From assembly GCA_029556545.1 (NCBI GenBank), contig JAKQEQ010000167.1:56889-120888 (forward strand): a stretch of 64,000 bases of DNA. The letters are read 5' to 3'. A program made the position numbers and the translations under genes. Below are positions 8,943 through 17,478 of the stretch, piece by piece. Source of the DNA: Candidatus Hydrogenedentota bacterium (GTDB lineage Bacteria; Hydrogenedentota; Hydrogenedentia; Hydrogenedentales; JAGMZX01). The notes beneath the pieces were generated by a model that was not told the DNA's origin, did no database searches, and worked only from the letters and a program-made list of their open reading frames with translations. Each line of letters starts with the position of its first letter. The stretch's first letter is position 1.

Positions 8943-9685
8943 GCGGCGGCCCCGTCGCGCCCGATCAGCGCGAAGAACGCGCCTTGCAGGTCCTCCGCCC
9001 CCGTCATCGCACACAGTTCGCACTGCGTCCCCACGGCCAGGATATCGCCCTGATGAATCAACGCGATCCGATCGCACAACCGCTCGGCCTCGGTCATGTA
9101 ATGCGTCGAAAACACGATCGCGCAGCCGCTTTCCTTCGCGTGCACGATGAATTCCAGGATGGCCCGGCTGCTCACAATATCGAGTCCGGCCGTCGGCTCG
9201 TCGAGGATCAGCACGGGCGGCTCGTGAAGCAGACAGCGCGCAATCGACACGCGCTGCGCCTGTCCGGTCGAGAGCGAGTCGCAGCGCCGGTCGAGAAACT
9301 CGGCCATCTCCATCAAATCCGTCAGCGCCGCCGTGCGCTCCGCGATGTAAGCGTCGCTCAGTCCATGAAGCCGTCCGAAATAGCGGAGCACCTCGCGGCC
9401 CGTGAGGCGTCCGTACAATTTCGTGTTGCCCGAGAGAAACCCGATGCGCCTGCGCATCTCCTCCGGGACCTCGTCCGCCCGAATGTCATCGATGCGGCAT
9501 ACGCCCGAGGTCGGCGTGATGATCGTGGCCAGCATGCGCAGCAGCGTGGTCTTCCCTGCGCCGTTCGGCCCGAGAATGCCGAACACCTCGCCGTCGCGCA
9601 CCTCGAACGTCGCCCCGCGCACGGCCTCGACCGGCGCGCCGCGCGCGGGATGAAAGACTTTCCGCAGGGCTTCTGCACGAATCAT
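8939..9685 (-). CDS. ABC transporter ATP-binding protein, NatA-like
   Basis: About 248 residues from ATG 9685, with GGAG eight bases upstream. The 89-residue ORF extension to 9952 crosses a palindrome and a microsatellite and is rejected. Walker A is GPNGAGKTT (about residues 39-47), the signature loop is LSTGQAQRV, Walker B is VLILDEPT, and the switch histidine is in FSTHYM. It closely resembles NatA/DrrA-type ATPases, which energise ABC-2 exporters. The stop overlaps the permease-protease start by four bases, so the two form one operon and one exporter. Confidence 0.93.
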   Translation of the reverse strand: MIRAEALRKVFHPARGAPVEAVRGATFEVRDGEVFGILGPNGAGKTTLLRMLATIITPTSGVCRIDDIRADEVPEEMRRRIGFLSGNTKLYGRLTGREVLRYFGRLHGLSDAYIAERTAALTDLMEMAEFLDRRCDSLSTGQAQRVSIARCLLHEPPVLILDEPTAGLDIVSSRAILEFIVHAKESGCAIVFSTHYMTEAERLCDRIALIHQGDILAVGTQCELCAMTGAEDLQGAFFALIGRDGAAA

Positions 9686-9749
9686 GGCGCACACTCCGAA
9701 GAAAGAATGTAGCACGCCCCCGCCCCCCCGGCGAAATTTTCCCTTCGGA

Positions 9750-9769
9750 GTGCGGGCTTCAGCCCGCAC
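9750..9769. repeat. Perfect palindrome between divergent natA-like and SDR genes
   Basis: GTGCGGGCT, two bases, AGCCCGCAC: a nine-base-pair stem. It forms a hairpin on either strand. Its place between divergent genes makes a terminator unlikely, so it is either a REP-like element or an operator. Confidence 0.6.
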
Positions 9770-9814
9770 CCAAGCACCGCCCCGCGCCCGCCGCGAAATG
9801 CGTTCGCCCGTCCC

Positions 9815-9846
9815 TGTCCGTGTCCGTCCGTGTCCGTCCGTGTTTC
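9815..9846. repeat. Short tandem repeat, TGTCCGTCCG type
   Basis: Two exact 10-bp units TGTCCGTCCG plus partial units on both sides (TGTCCG before, TGTTTC after). It shares the CCGTCC core with the 9-bp repeats near 12.1 and 22.1 kb. Confidence 0.65.
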
Positions 9847-9852
9847 TCCATT

Positions 9853-9881
9853 TTGGCTTTCGGCCTCGCGCCGGGTATGCT
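9853..9881 (+). promoter_or_regulatory. Putative promoter of the SDR gene
   Basis: TTGGCT, 17 bp, TATGCT, with CCGGG directly before the -10. The predicted start leaves a leader of about 21 nt containing GGAGGGG. Confidence 0.5.
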
Positions 9882-9908
9882 GTGCCCACACCACGCGGAG
9901 GGGACGCC

Positions 9909-10697
9909 ATGGGCAAGGCAACGGCATTCGTCACCGGGGCGAGTCGCGGCATCGGGCGCGGCGTCGCTATCGAACTGGCGCGGCACGGTTACAACGTGGT
10001 CGGCGCGGCCACAAAGGCCGACCCCGGCAACCTCGTCGAAGGTCTCTATGAGGTGAAGGACCGCGTCGAGGAACTCGGCGCGCAATTCCTCCCCGTTGCG
10101 GGCGACATCGCGAACCGCGAAGACCACGCGCGCATGGTCGACGAGGCCCTCGCCGCGTTCAGCGCCATCGACGTGCTCGTGAACAACGCCGGTGTCGCGC
10201 CGCTCGAACGCCTCGACCTCCTGGACACAACCGAGGAGAGTTTTGACCGCCTCATGCACATCAATCTGCGCGGGCCGTTCTTCTTCACGCAGGACGTCGC
10301 CGTCCAGATGATCGAGCAGGTCCAGGAAGGACGCGCGATCGTCCCGTGCATTATTTTCATCACGAGCATCTCGGCGGACACCGCGAGCCCGAACCGCGCC
10401 GAATACTGCATCAGCAAGGCGGGGCTCAGTATGGCGGCGCAAAACTTCGCCGTGCGCCTCGCGCAGCACGGAATCAACGTCTACGAACTGCGTCCCGGCA
10501 TCATCGAAACCGACATGACCGCGCCCGTCCGCGCGAAGTATGACGCCCTGATTGCGGAGGGACTCTTGTTACAGCCGCGCTGGGGCACGCCCGAGGACGT
10601 CGGCCGCGCGGTCGTCGGCCTCGCGGAAGGCTATTTCGCTTACGCCACCGGCGCGGTCATCGAGGTCGGCGGCGGCTTCGGCGTCAAGCGGCTTTGA
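9909..10697 (+). CDS. SDR-family oxidoreductase, 3-oxoacyl-ACP-reductase-like
   Basis: 262 residues from ATG 9909, with GGAGGGG five bases upstream. The 75-residue ORF extension covers the promoter and repeat and is rejected. Classical short-chain dehydrogenase: TGASRGIGRG is the NAD(P)-binding glycine motif, NNAG the structural motif, Ser of TSISADTASPNRAEYCISKAG with Tyr-x3-Lys the catalytic set, and a C-terminal GGGFG tail typical of FabG-like proteins. The substrate cannot be read from sequence; sugar or polyol oxidation is as likely as fatty-acid synthesis because no fab genes are near. It is followed by a hairpin before glyS. Confidence 0.88.
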   Translation: MGKATAFVTGASRGIGRGVAIELARHGYNVVGAATKADPGNLVEGLYEVKDRVEELGAQFLPVAGDIANREDHARMVDEALAAFSAIDVLVNNAGVAPLERLDLLDTTEESFDRLMHINLRGPFFFTQDVAVQMIEQVQEGRAIVPCIIFITSISADTASPNRAEYCISKAGLSMAAQNFAVRLAQHGINVYELRPGIIETDMTAPVRAKYDALIAEGLLLQPRWGTPEDVGRAVVGLAEGYFAYATGAVIEVGGGFGVKRL

Positions 10698-10723
10698 CTC
10701 GCGAGGCCCCGAAATCCTACAAT
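10694..10723 (+). promoter_or_regulatory. glyS promoter overlapping the SDR stop codon
   Basis: TTGACT, 18 bp, TACAAT. The TGA of the -35 box is the stop codon of the upstream gene. The predicted start near 10730 is followed six bases later by a strong hairpin. Confidence 0.55.
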
Positions 10724-10735
10724 AATGGCTGTTAT

Positions 10736-10770
10736 CCCCCTTCGGCATAGGCGCGCGAAGGGGGTTTATT
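10736..10770 (+). terminator. Hairpin plus T-rich tail: terminator of the SDR gene or glyS leader attenuator
   Basis: CCCCCTTCG and CGAAGGGGG form a perfect nine-base-pair stem with an 11-nt loop, followed by TTTATTT. It lies downstream of the predicted glyS promoter, so it could attenuate glyS as well as end the upstream transcript. Its presence argues against the longer glyS ORF start at 10725. Confidence 0.65.
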
Positions 10771-10799
10771 TGCTCAATCTCTGCCAACGGGAGCGCTTC

Positions 10800-12095
10800 G
10801 TGGATAAGCTGGTCAGCCTCTGCAAACGACGTGGATTCATCTTTCAATCAAGCGGCATTTACGGCGGCGTAAACGGCTGCTGGGACTTCGGGCCGCTCGG
10901 CGTCGAACTCAAACGCAATCTCAAGGACGACTGGTGGTACTTCTTCGTCCAAATGCGCGACGACATGGTCGGACTCGACGCGAGCATCATCATGCACCCC
11001 GACGTCTGGGTCGCCAGCGGGCACGTCGAGGCGTTCCACGACATGCTTGTCGACTGCAAGGAGTGCAAGCATCGGTTCCGCGCGGACCATATCGAAGGAG
11101 ACCGCTGCCCCGACTGCGGCGGTGAACTCACCGAGCCCCGCGCGTTCAACAGCATGCTCCGCACCCGCCTCGGCGTCAGCGACGACACCGCCGTCGAGAC
11201 CTACCTCCGCCCCGAGACGTGCCAGTCCATCTTCGTCGATTTCAAGGAAATCTACAGTTCCTCCCGCGTCAAGATTCCCTTCGGCATCGCGCAAGTGGGC
11301 AAGAGTTTCCGCAACGAAGTCAACCCGCGCAATTTCATTTTCCGCAGCCGCGAATTCGAGCAGATGGAAATCGAGTACTTTTGCCGCGAGGCGGACGAAG
11401 AACGGGTCTTCGATCAATGGCAGCAGGACATCTGGCGCTGGTTCCTCGATATCGGCCTGAGCGAAAGCAAGCTCCGCTGGTTCGAGCACCCGAAGGAGGC
11501 GCTCGCCCACTACTCGAAGCGCACAACGGACGTCGAGTACGAGTTCCCCTTCGGCTGGGGCGAGTTGCAAGGATTGGCCAATCGCGGCACCTATGACCTG
11601 ACCCAGCACACCAAACATTCGGGGAAGGACCTCCGTTTCTTCGACCCCGAGAAGAACGAACGCTTCATCCCGACGGTCATCGAACCGTCCGCCGGCGTGG
11701 ACCGAACCGCCCTCGCCGTCCTCTGCGACGCCTATGCCGAAGACGTGATCGAGGGCGAAAAGCGCGTCGTCATGCGGTTCCATCCGCGTATCGCCCCGAT
11801 AAAAGCCGGCGTGTTTCCCCTCGTGAAGAAGGACGGCCTCGCCGAAATCGCGCAGGACCTCGAACGCAGGCTCCGCCGCAAGTTCATCACGTTCTACGAT
11901 CAGTCGGGCGCCATCGGGCGACGTTACCGCCGCATGGACGAAGCCGGCACGCCTTTCTGCATCTGCGTGGACTACCAGACGAAGGAAGACGGCACGATTA
12001 CCGTGCGGGATCGGGATACGCTCGAGCAGGTGCGCATCCCGATGGACGAAGCGGCGGAATACATCGGGAAGCGCGTCAGCCACGAACGCGATTGA
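10800..12095 (+). CDS. glyS: Glycine--tRNA ligase, dimeric alpha2 type
   Basis: About 431 residues from GTG 10800, which has GGGAG six bases upstream. The ORF start at 10725 would translate through a terminator-like hairpin. Class II synthetase of the single-chain dimeric type: RGFIFQSSGIYGGVNGCWDF opens the catalytic domain, CKECKH and CPDCGG form a zinc-knuckle insertion, FRNEVNPRNFIFRSREFEQM is motif 2, and EPSAGVDRTALAVL is motif 3. The C-terminal anticodon-binding domain (about 330-431) follows. It charges tRNA-Gly with glycine in the cytosol. This is the archaeal/eukaryal-like form used by many bacteria, not the alpha2beta2 form. Confidence 0.95.
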   Translation: MDKLVSLCKRRGFIFQSSGIYGGVNGCWDFGPLGVELKRNLKDDWWYFFVQMRDDMVGLDASIIMHPDVWVASGHVEAFHDMLVDCKECKHRFRADHIEGDRCPDCGGELTEPRAFNSMLRTRLGVSDDTAVETYLRPETCQSIFVDFKEIYSSSRVKIPFGIAQVGKSFRNEVNPRNFIFRSREFEQMEIEYFCREADEERVFDQWQQDIWRWFLDIGLSESKLRWFEHPKEALAHYSKRTTDVEYEFPFGWGELQGLANRGTYDLTQHTKHSGKDLRFFDPEKNERFIPTVIEPSAGVDRTALAVLCDAYAEDVIEGEKRVVMRFHPRIAPIKAGVFPLVKKDGLAEIAQDLERRLRRKFITFYDQSGAIGRRYRRMDEAGTPFCICVDYQTKEDGTITVRDRDTLEQVRIPMDEAAEYIGKRVSHERD

Positions 12096-12131
12096 TCACA
12101 TGGGCGGTGTGCCACATGCTCGAGTCGAACT

Positions 12132-12167
12132 CGTCCATCACGTCCATTTCGTCCATAGCGTCCATTC
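12132..12167. repeat. Four 9-bp tandem repeats, CGTCCATnn
   Basis: CGTCCATCA, CGTCCATTT, CGTCCATAG and CGTCCATTC in a row, just upstream of the methyltransferase start. The seven-base core is invariant and the last two bases vary. Confidence 0.85.
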
Positions 12168-12182
12168 TCTTTGGTGAGCACA

Positions 12183-12917
12183 GTGTCCGGATTCGACTAC
12201 GACCGCGTCGCGGCGCGCTACGATCGCCACCGGTCCGGCGGCGGACCGTACTTCCCCCGCTTGACCGCGCTGGCCGACGGATGCGGCGCGACGCGCGTGC
12301 TCGAAGTCGGCGCCGGCACCGGAAACGAAACCGTCCTCTTCCTTCAGGCGCACCCGTGCGCCCTGACCGCGCTCGAACCTTCCGCCAACATGCTCGAAGC
12401 GGGCCGCGCCAAGGGCTTGCCCGTCCGCTGGGTCCGCGGCGCGGCGCCGGCGCTGCCGTTCCAAGATGGCGCTTTCAATTTCCTCTTCGCCAGCTACGTG
12501 CTGCACCACGTGCGCGACCTGGGGCCGTTCCTCTCCGAATGCGCCCGCGTGCTCGCCTGCGGCTGCGCGGCATTTGTCACCGTATCGCAAGCCTTTATTC
12601 ACGGCCACGTCATGAATGCCTACTTCCCGAGTCTCGCCGTAATTGACGCCGCACGCTTCCAACCGATCCCCGAGGTCGAGGCCGCCATGCGCGCCGCCGG
12701 TTTCCGCGACGTCGCCTCGGAAGACAGCACGTCGCCGCCGCGCATCATTGACGCGGAATACATCGAGAAAATCGCGGACCATTTCATCTCGACCTACGCG
12801 CTCCTGCCCGAGGACGAATTCGCCAAGGGGCTCGCGCGCCTCCGGGAAGACGTGTTTCTACGCGGGAAAAGGATTAGCATGGTCCGCGAGGCCACGCTGG
12901 TCTGGGGCTTTCGTTGA
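12183..12917 (+). CDS. SAM-dependent class I methyltransferase (Methyltransf_11 type)
   Basis: About 244 residues. GTG 12183 has GGTGA five bases upstream; TTG 12171 and GTG 12174 are alternatives. The Rossmann motif I is VLEVGAGTGNET, motif II ALEPSANMLE, motif post-I/IV LPFQDGAFNFLFASYVLHHV, and ARVLACGCAAF follows. UbiE/BioC-like fold; the methyl acceptor cannot be inferred. It stops seven bases before rsgA, so it heads the tightly spaced run methyltransferase, rsgA, U32 protein, aminotransferase. A 9-bp repeat array occupies its 5' region. Confidence 0.85.
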   Translation: MSGFDYDRVAARYDRHRSGGGPYFPRLTALADGCGATRVLEVGAGTGNETVLFLQAHPCALTALEPSANMLEAGRAKGLPVRWVRGAAPALPFQDGAFNFLFASYVLHHVRDLGPFLSECARVLACGCAAFVTVSQAFIHGHVMNAYFPSLAVIDAARFQPIPEVEAAMRAAGFRDVASEDSTSPPRIIDAEYIEKIADHFISTYALLPEDEFAKGLARLREDVFLRGKRISMVREATLVWGFR

Positions 12918-12924
12918 CGCAATA

Positions 12925-13992
12925 ATGGCAAAGAAGAAAAAAAAACGGCAGGACGTGCGTACGCGCGATTGGCGCGACAAACACGAGTTCGCCTTCACGC
13001 ACGACCGCGTGAGGCACCGTCGCGCCGTCGCGAATGTGTCCGACGCCGCGCCCCAGGCGCCGCTCCCCACCGCCTTCGAGCCGAACGCCGTCGTGATCGC
13101 GCACGCGAAGAAATGGGCCTTCGTCCAACACGACGGAACGGAACGGCTCTGCAAGATCGACGAGCGCCTCGTCGAGCAGGATACGACCCTGCTCGCGCCG
13201 GGCGACCGCGTGCTCGTCGAGTCCGACGGCGAGGATTGGTTCGTCCGCGGCGTCGCGCCGCGCAGGACGCGCCTGTGCCGGCCCGCGCCCGGCTACTCCC
13301 GCGTGCGCGAGCAGGTCTTCGCCGCCAACGTCGACATCCTCATCGTCGTCGCGTCCGTCGCGCAACCGCCCTTCCGCCCCGGCCTCGTGGACCGCTACCT
13401 CATCGCCGCGCAGGTCTGCGGCGTCGAGCCTCTCCTCTGCGTCAACAAGATGGACCTCGTGGGGACCGCCCCCCTCCTCCCCGAAATCGACGCCTATCAA
13501 AACCTCGGCGTCCGCGTATTCCCCACCAGTTGCGTCACGGGCCAAGGCATCGAGGACCTCCGCGACGCGCTGCGCGGAAAGACCGCCGTCCTCTCCGGCC
13601 ACAGCGGTGTCGGCAAGTCGTCCTTGCTGAACGTCATGGACCCGAACCTCCGCCTGCTCACCGACGAAGTCAGCGCGACCACCGGGCGAGGCAAACACCG
13701 CACCACGGCGGCGCGCCTCTTCGAGTTGGCGGGCGATATCCGCATCATCGACACCCCCGGCATCCGCGCCCTCGGCCTCTGGCGCGTGTCCCCCGCGGAA
13801 GTGAGTTACTACTTCCCCGAACTGGCCGAGGCGTCTTCCGGGTGTCACTTCAGAAATTGCACCCACACCCACGAGCCCGACTGCGCCGTCCGCGACGCCG
13901 TCGCCCAAGATCGCATTCCCAAGATCCGCTACGATTCCTATCTCCGCATCCGCGCCTCGCTCGAATGCGAGAAGGCGCGCGATCACGAATAA
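12925..13992 (+). CDS. rsgA: Ribosome small subunit-dependent GTPase A (RsgA/YjeQ)
   Basis: 355 residues from ATG 12925; the upstream ORF extension lies inside the methyltransferase gene. An OB-fold N-domain is followed by a circularly permuted GTPase: G4 VNKMDL, then G1 GHSGVGKSSLLN, then G3 DTPG. The C-terminal zinc motif is CHFRNCTHTHEPDC. RsgA tests late 30S subunits and releases RbfA. The basic N-terminus MAKKKKKRQ is encoded by a run of nine A, unusual in this GC-rich DNA. No clear Shine-Dalgarno is seen, so translation probably depends on the gene seven bases upstream. Confidence 0.95.
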   Translation: MAKKKKKRQDVRTRDWRDKHEFAFTHDRVRHRRAVANVSDAAPQAPLPTAFEPNAVVIAHAKKWAFVQHDGTERLCKIDERLVEQDTTLLAPGDRVLVESDGEDWFVRGVAPRRTRLCRPAPGYSRVREQVFAANVDILIVVASVAQPPFRPGLVDRYLIAAQVCGVEPLLCVNKMDLVGTAPLLPEIDAYQNLGVRVFPTSCVTGQGIEDLRDALRGKTAVLSGHSGVGKSSLLNVMDPNLRLLTDEVSATTGRGKHRTTAARLFELAGDIRIIDTPGIRALGLWRVSPAEVSYYFPELAEASSGCHFRNCTHTHEPDCAVRDAVAQDRIPKIRYDSYLRIRASLECEKARDHE

Positions 13993-14003
13993 GGCAACCA
14001 TTC

Positions 14004-16076
14004 ATGAATACGCACGAACCCGCACGAACGCAAGCGGAGACTTCCTCCCTGAATCCCGCTGACACCATCCGGCTGTTGCGCCGCCGGACCGAACTCCTGG
14101 CCCCTGCGGGACGCGCCGACGCGCTCGATGCCGTCCTCGAAGCCGGTGCGGACGCCGTGTACATCAGCGGCAAGCGATTCCAGATGCGCGCGCACCGCAC
14201 CGATTTCCATTTTGATGATAACGCGCTGCGCCGCGCCGTCGAGACCGTACATCAACGCGATAAGCGGGTTTACGTCACGGTAAACGTCCTGCTCGGCCAA
14301 CATGAAGTGGCGGGTGCGCGCGAGTTCCTCGGTTTCCTCGACACGCTAGGCATGGATGGCGTCATCGTCTGCGATCTGGCGACACTGCGCATCGCGGGAG
14401 AACTGGGGCTGCACACTGAGTTGCACGCAAGCACCATGATGAACGTCCACGATATCGATCAGGCGCTTGTGCTCCGCGACCTCGGCGTGGCGCGCGTCGT
14501 GACCTCCCGCGACATCAGCATCCGCGAGGCTGGCCTCCTCAGCGAACGCAGTGGATTGGCCGTCGAGTATTTTCTTCACGGCGATATGTGCGTCGCCCAA
14601 TCCGGCCAGTGCGCGATGAGCGGACTGGTCTTCGGCAAGAGTGCAAATCGCGGCGAGTGTATGAAGCCGTGCCGCTGGGAATACGAACTGGTCAACCTGC
14701 GCGACGGGGTGTCCGCGGGGCCGTTGCGCGAAGGACACCTCATGGCCCTGCGCGATCTCGCGCTGCTGCGCAATATCCCGGAACTGGTCGAAGCGGGCAT
14801 TTGGGCACTCAAAATCGAAGGCCGAATGCGTGACGCCAAGTATCTCGCGCATGTGGTGCGAATCTACCGTGAGGCCCTCGACGGGTATTACGACATGCCG
14901 GGCGCGTGGACTGCCACGTCGGACCTGCTCGAACGTCTCTTCCGCGATCGCGTGCGCGAACTCTCCTGTCTCGCCTGCACCGGCGCCCCCTCACACGCCG
15001 GATTCTTCGACGTCTCCGGAAAGCGGGAGCCGCTCATGCTCTCCAACGGCGCCCGCGAGGCCCCCCTCGACATCGCCCGTCTGACCCCTCCCGAACCCGC
15101 AAGCGCGGACACAAACGTCTCGCGCGCCGCGCCCGCCCTCGCGGTCAGCGTCAGTTCACTCGCCGCCGCGGACGCCGCACTGGACGCCGGAGCGGACCGC
15201 GTTTATCTGGCCGCGGAGACCTCGCAATACGAAGAGGCGCACTGGACCCCCTCGTCGTTTCGCGATGCGGCAACGCGGATCGTGCGGCGCGGCGCGGCCC
15301 TCGGCGTCCGTACACCCCGCGTAACCGCCACGGGCGCGCGTCCGGCGTGGCGCGCTTTACTCGCTCTCTGCCCGGAAAAGGAGGTCCGCTACGTGCTTGT
15401 TCACCACTTGGGCGCGCTGAAACGAGCCCGGGAGGACTTGCCGCACGCGATTATCGTGGCCGACTACGGTTTCAACGCGTTCAACGGACCCGCAATCGAA
15501 ACACTGCACGCCTTGGGCGCGGCCATCGTGACTCCGGGGCTGGAAGCCGGACTCGAGGACGTCGCCGCCATGGCCCGCGAGGCAGCCGTGCCGTTGGAAC
15601 TCATCGCGCACGGCCCCGTCGCAGCCATGTTGATCGATCACTGCATGATCGCCACGCATCTCTCCCGCTCGGGCGGCAAGGACGTGTGCCGAGGACCCTG
15701 TAAACACGCCCGGTTCGCACTCCGCGACCGGACGGGCGAAGTGCGCCACATCATCGCGGACCAGTTCTGCCGGAACCATGTCCTGACCGCCCTCGATGTA
15801 GCGATACTTCCCGCACTCGATACATTTCTGCGTATCGGCCCGGCCTCCCTCCGCATCGAGGCGCAATGGTACGCGCCCGCGCTTGTCGGCGCGCTGACGC
15901 GCGCATATCGAGACGCAATGGACCGCTGGGCCGACGGTGCAACGCCTGTGGCCCCGCCCGAAGACGATTGGATGACCTTGATGGCCGCGGCCCCGCGCCC
16001 CTGGAATTTCGGCGGCTATGCGCAGCGGATAACAAGGTCCGCGTCGACCGCCGCTGTAATGCGAGGCTTGACATGA
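14004..16076 (+). CDS. U32-family peptidase-like protein with two U32 modules
   Basis: 690 residues from ATG 14004; the 345 residues before it in the ORF are a shadow of rsgA. Module 1 starts TELLAPAGRADALDAVLEAG and carries the four-cysteine signature GQCAMSG...RGECMKPCR. A second TIM-barrel-like module starts near residue 375 (LAVSVSSLAAADAALDAGAD) with a further C-x3-C set (DVCRGPCKHA). U32 proteins characterised in E. coli (TrhP, RlhA) hydroxylate tRNA or 23S rRNA rather than acting as proteases; others are collagenases. Sitting 11 bases after rsgA, an RNA-modification role fits. The stop overlaps the aminotransferase start (ATGA). Confidence 0.85.
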   Translation: MNTHEPARTQAETSSLNPADTIRLLRRRTELLAPAGRADALDAVLEAGADAVYISGKRFQMRAHRTDFHFDDNALRRAVETVHQRDKRVYVTVNVLLGQHEVAGAREFLGFLDTLGMDGVIVCDLATLRIAGELGLHTELHASTMMNVHDIDQALVLRDLGVARVVTSRDISIREAGLLSERSGLAVEYFLHGDMCVAQSGQCAMSGLVFGKSANRGECMKPCRWEYELVNLRDGVSAGPLREGHLMALRDLALLRNIPELVEAGIWALKIEGRMRDAKYLAHVVRIYREALDGYYDMPGAWTATSDLLERLFRDRVRELSCLACTGAPSHAGFFDVSGKREPLMLSNGAREAPLDIARLTPPEPASADTNVSRAAPALAVSVSSLAAADAALDAGADRVYLAAETSQYEEAHWTPSSFRDAATRIVRRGAALGVRTPRVTATGARPAWRALLALCPEKEVRYVLVHHLGALKRAREDLPHAIIVADYGFNAFNGPAIETLHALGAAIVTPGLEAGLEDVAAMAREAAVPLELIAHGPVAAMLIDHCMIATHLSRSGGKDVCRGPCKHARFALRDRTGEVRHIIADQFCRNHVLTALDVAILPALDTFLRIGPASLRIEAQWYAPALVGALTRAYRDAMDRWADGATPVAPPEDDWMTLMAAAPRPWNFGGYAQRITRSASTAAVMRGLT

Positions 16077-17359
16077 ATACTCCCGTCAGCGCCGAAGAAC
16101 TCCTGGCCTTAAAGGCGGCCTACCTCGTGCCGTGCGTGTACCACTTCTACAAACGTCCCCCCGTCATGGTCGCGGGCGAAGGCGCGTATCTCATCGATTC
16201 GGAGGGCAGACGCTACCTCGACTGCTACAGCGGCGTAACCGTGACGAGCGCGGGCCATGGCAACCCGGAGATCGTCGACGCGGCCATCAACCAACTTCGC
16301 CGACTCCAGCATACAACGACAATCTACCTCACCGAACCGATGTTCCGCCTTGCCGAGCGACTCGCGACAATCGCGCCGGGTTCTCTCGATCGCACGTTCT
16401 TCTGCGCCAGCGGCTCGGAAGCCAACGAGGCCGCCATACTCCTCGCCACCCTCGCCACCGGACGCCGCGGCGTTATCGCACTGACGGACAGCCTGCACGG
16501 CAGGACCAAATGGGCCATGAGCGCCACCGGGCTCCCTATGTGGCGAACCGACGCCTTTCCGCTGGACGACGTGCGCTTCGCGCCGCATCCGTTCTGCGCC
16601 TGTTGCCCCGTCGGCGCCTCCTTCCCCACGTGCGATTACGCCTGCGTCGCTCGAATGGACGCCTGTATCCGCGAAATGGGCCCCGAGAACATAGCGGCAA
16701 TCATCGCGGAGCCAATCCAGGGAAACGGCGGCATCATCGTCCCGCCCGACGGCTACTGGCGGCGCGTGCGCGAACTCTGCGACCGCCACGCCATCCTGCT
16801 CATCTTCGACGAAGTGCAGACTGCTATGAATCGCACCGGCCGTTGGTTCGCGTCGGAACACTGGGATGTCGTCCCCGATATCGTCACGATGGCCAAGGCG
16901 CTCGGCAACGGATTCCCTGTCGCCGCCGTGATCGCCACGAGCGCCGTGGCGCAAGCCTACACGCGGCCCGGCGCGGCCACCTTCGGCGCGAATCCTGTCG
17001 CGTGCGCCGCGGCCCTGGCCGCCATCGCATACCACGAACGGGAGCGGCTCGGGGAACGCGCCCGGCGATTAGGCGCCATACTGCGCGACGGACTCGATCA
17101 ACTGGCGCTACGTTGCCCATGTCTCACGCGCGTGCGCGGCAAGGGACTCATGATCGCCGCCGACGTGGTGGACGAGAGCGGCGCGGCGGACCCCGTCCGA
17201 TGCGACGCCGTGCTCGAACGTCTCAAGGACGACGGCTTTCTCGTGGGCAAGACAGGACGCGGCCGTAACACGTTGACCTTCATGCCGCCGTTGATTATCG
17301 AGGAAGCGGACGTAGGCCGATTGCTCGACGCGCTGGACGCCGCAATCAACAGGCGTTAG
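16073..17359 (+). CDS. Class III aminotransferase, AGXT2/acetylornithine-aminotransferase-like
   Basis: 428 residues from ATG 16073, overlapping the U32 stop by four bases. PLP fold type I: CASGSEANEAAI binds the cofactor phosphate, IFDEVQTAMNRTG has the pyridine-N aspartate, and TMAKALGNGFPVAAV holds the Schiff-base lysine. HPFCACCPVGASFPTCDYAC is a cysteine-rich insertion seen in the AGXT2-like branch. The amino donor and acceptor cannot be determined; alanine-glyoxylate or beta-amino-acid transamination is typical of that branch. Translational coupling to the U32 gene is clear, though no pathway link between them is known to me. Confidence 0.87.
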   Translation: MNTPVSAEELLALKAAYLVPCVYHFYKRPPVMVAGEGAYLIDSEGRRYLDCYSGVTVTSAGHGNPEIVDAAINQLRRLQHTTTIYLTEPMFRLAERLATIAPGSLDRTFFCASGSEANEAAILLATLATGRRGVIALTDSLHGRTKWAMSATGLPMWRTDAFPLDDVRFAPHPFCACCPVGASFPTCDYACVARMDACIREMGPENIAAIIAEPIQGNGGIIVPPDGYWRRVRELCDRHAILLIFDEVQTAMNRTGRWFASEHWDVVPDIVTMAKALGNGFPVAAVIATSAVAQAYTRPGAATFGANPVACAAALAAIAYHERERLGERARRLGAILRDGLDQLALRCPCLTRVRGKGLMIAADVVDESGAADPVRCDAVLERLKDDGFLVGKTGRGRNTLTFMPPLIIEEADVGRLLDALDAAINRR

Positions 17360-17478
17360 TGTTCAGCTCTAAGCGCGGCTTGCCGGAAAACGAGGACCAG
17401 CCAAGCGCCGACCACGCGCATTCCGCCCCCCCCGCAGTTCCCGCTTACGCTCAACCTCGCGGGGACGCGCGCGCTCTA

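Noticed and set aside
12643-12924. 94-residue N-terminal extension of rsgA in the ORF track
   Set aside because: It lies within the methyltransferase gene in another frame and has no RsgA homology; the basic MAKKKKK start is natural.
12969-14003. 345-residue N-terminal extension of the U32 protein
   Set aside because: Arg/Pro-rich shadow of rsgA; the U32 domain starts after ATG 14004.
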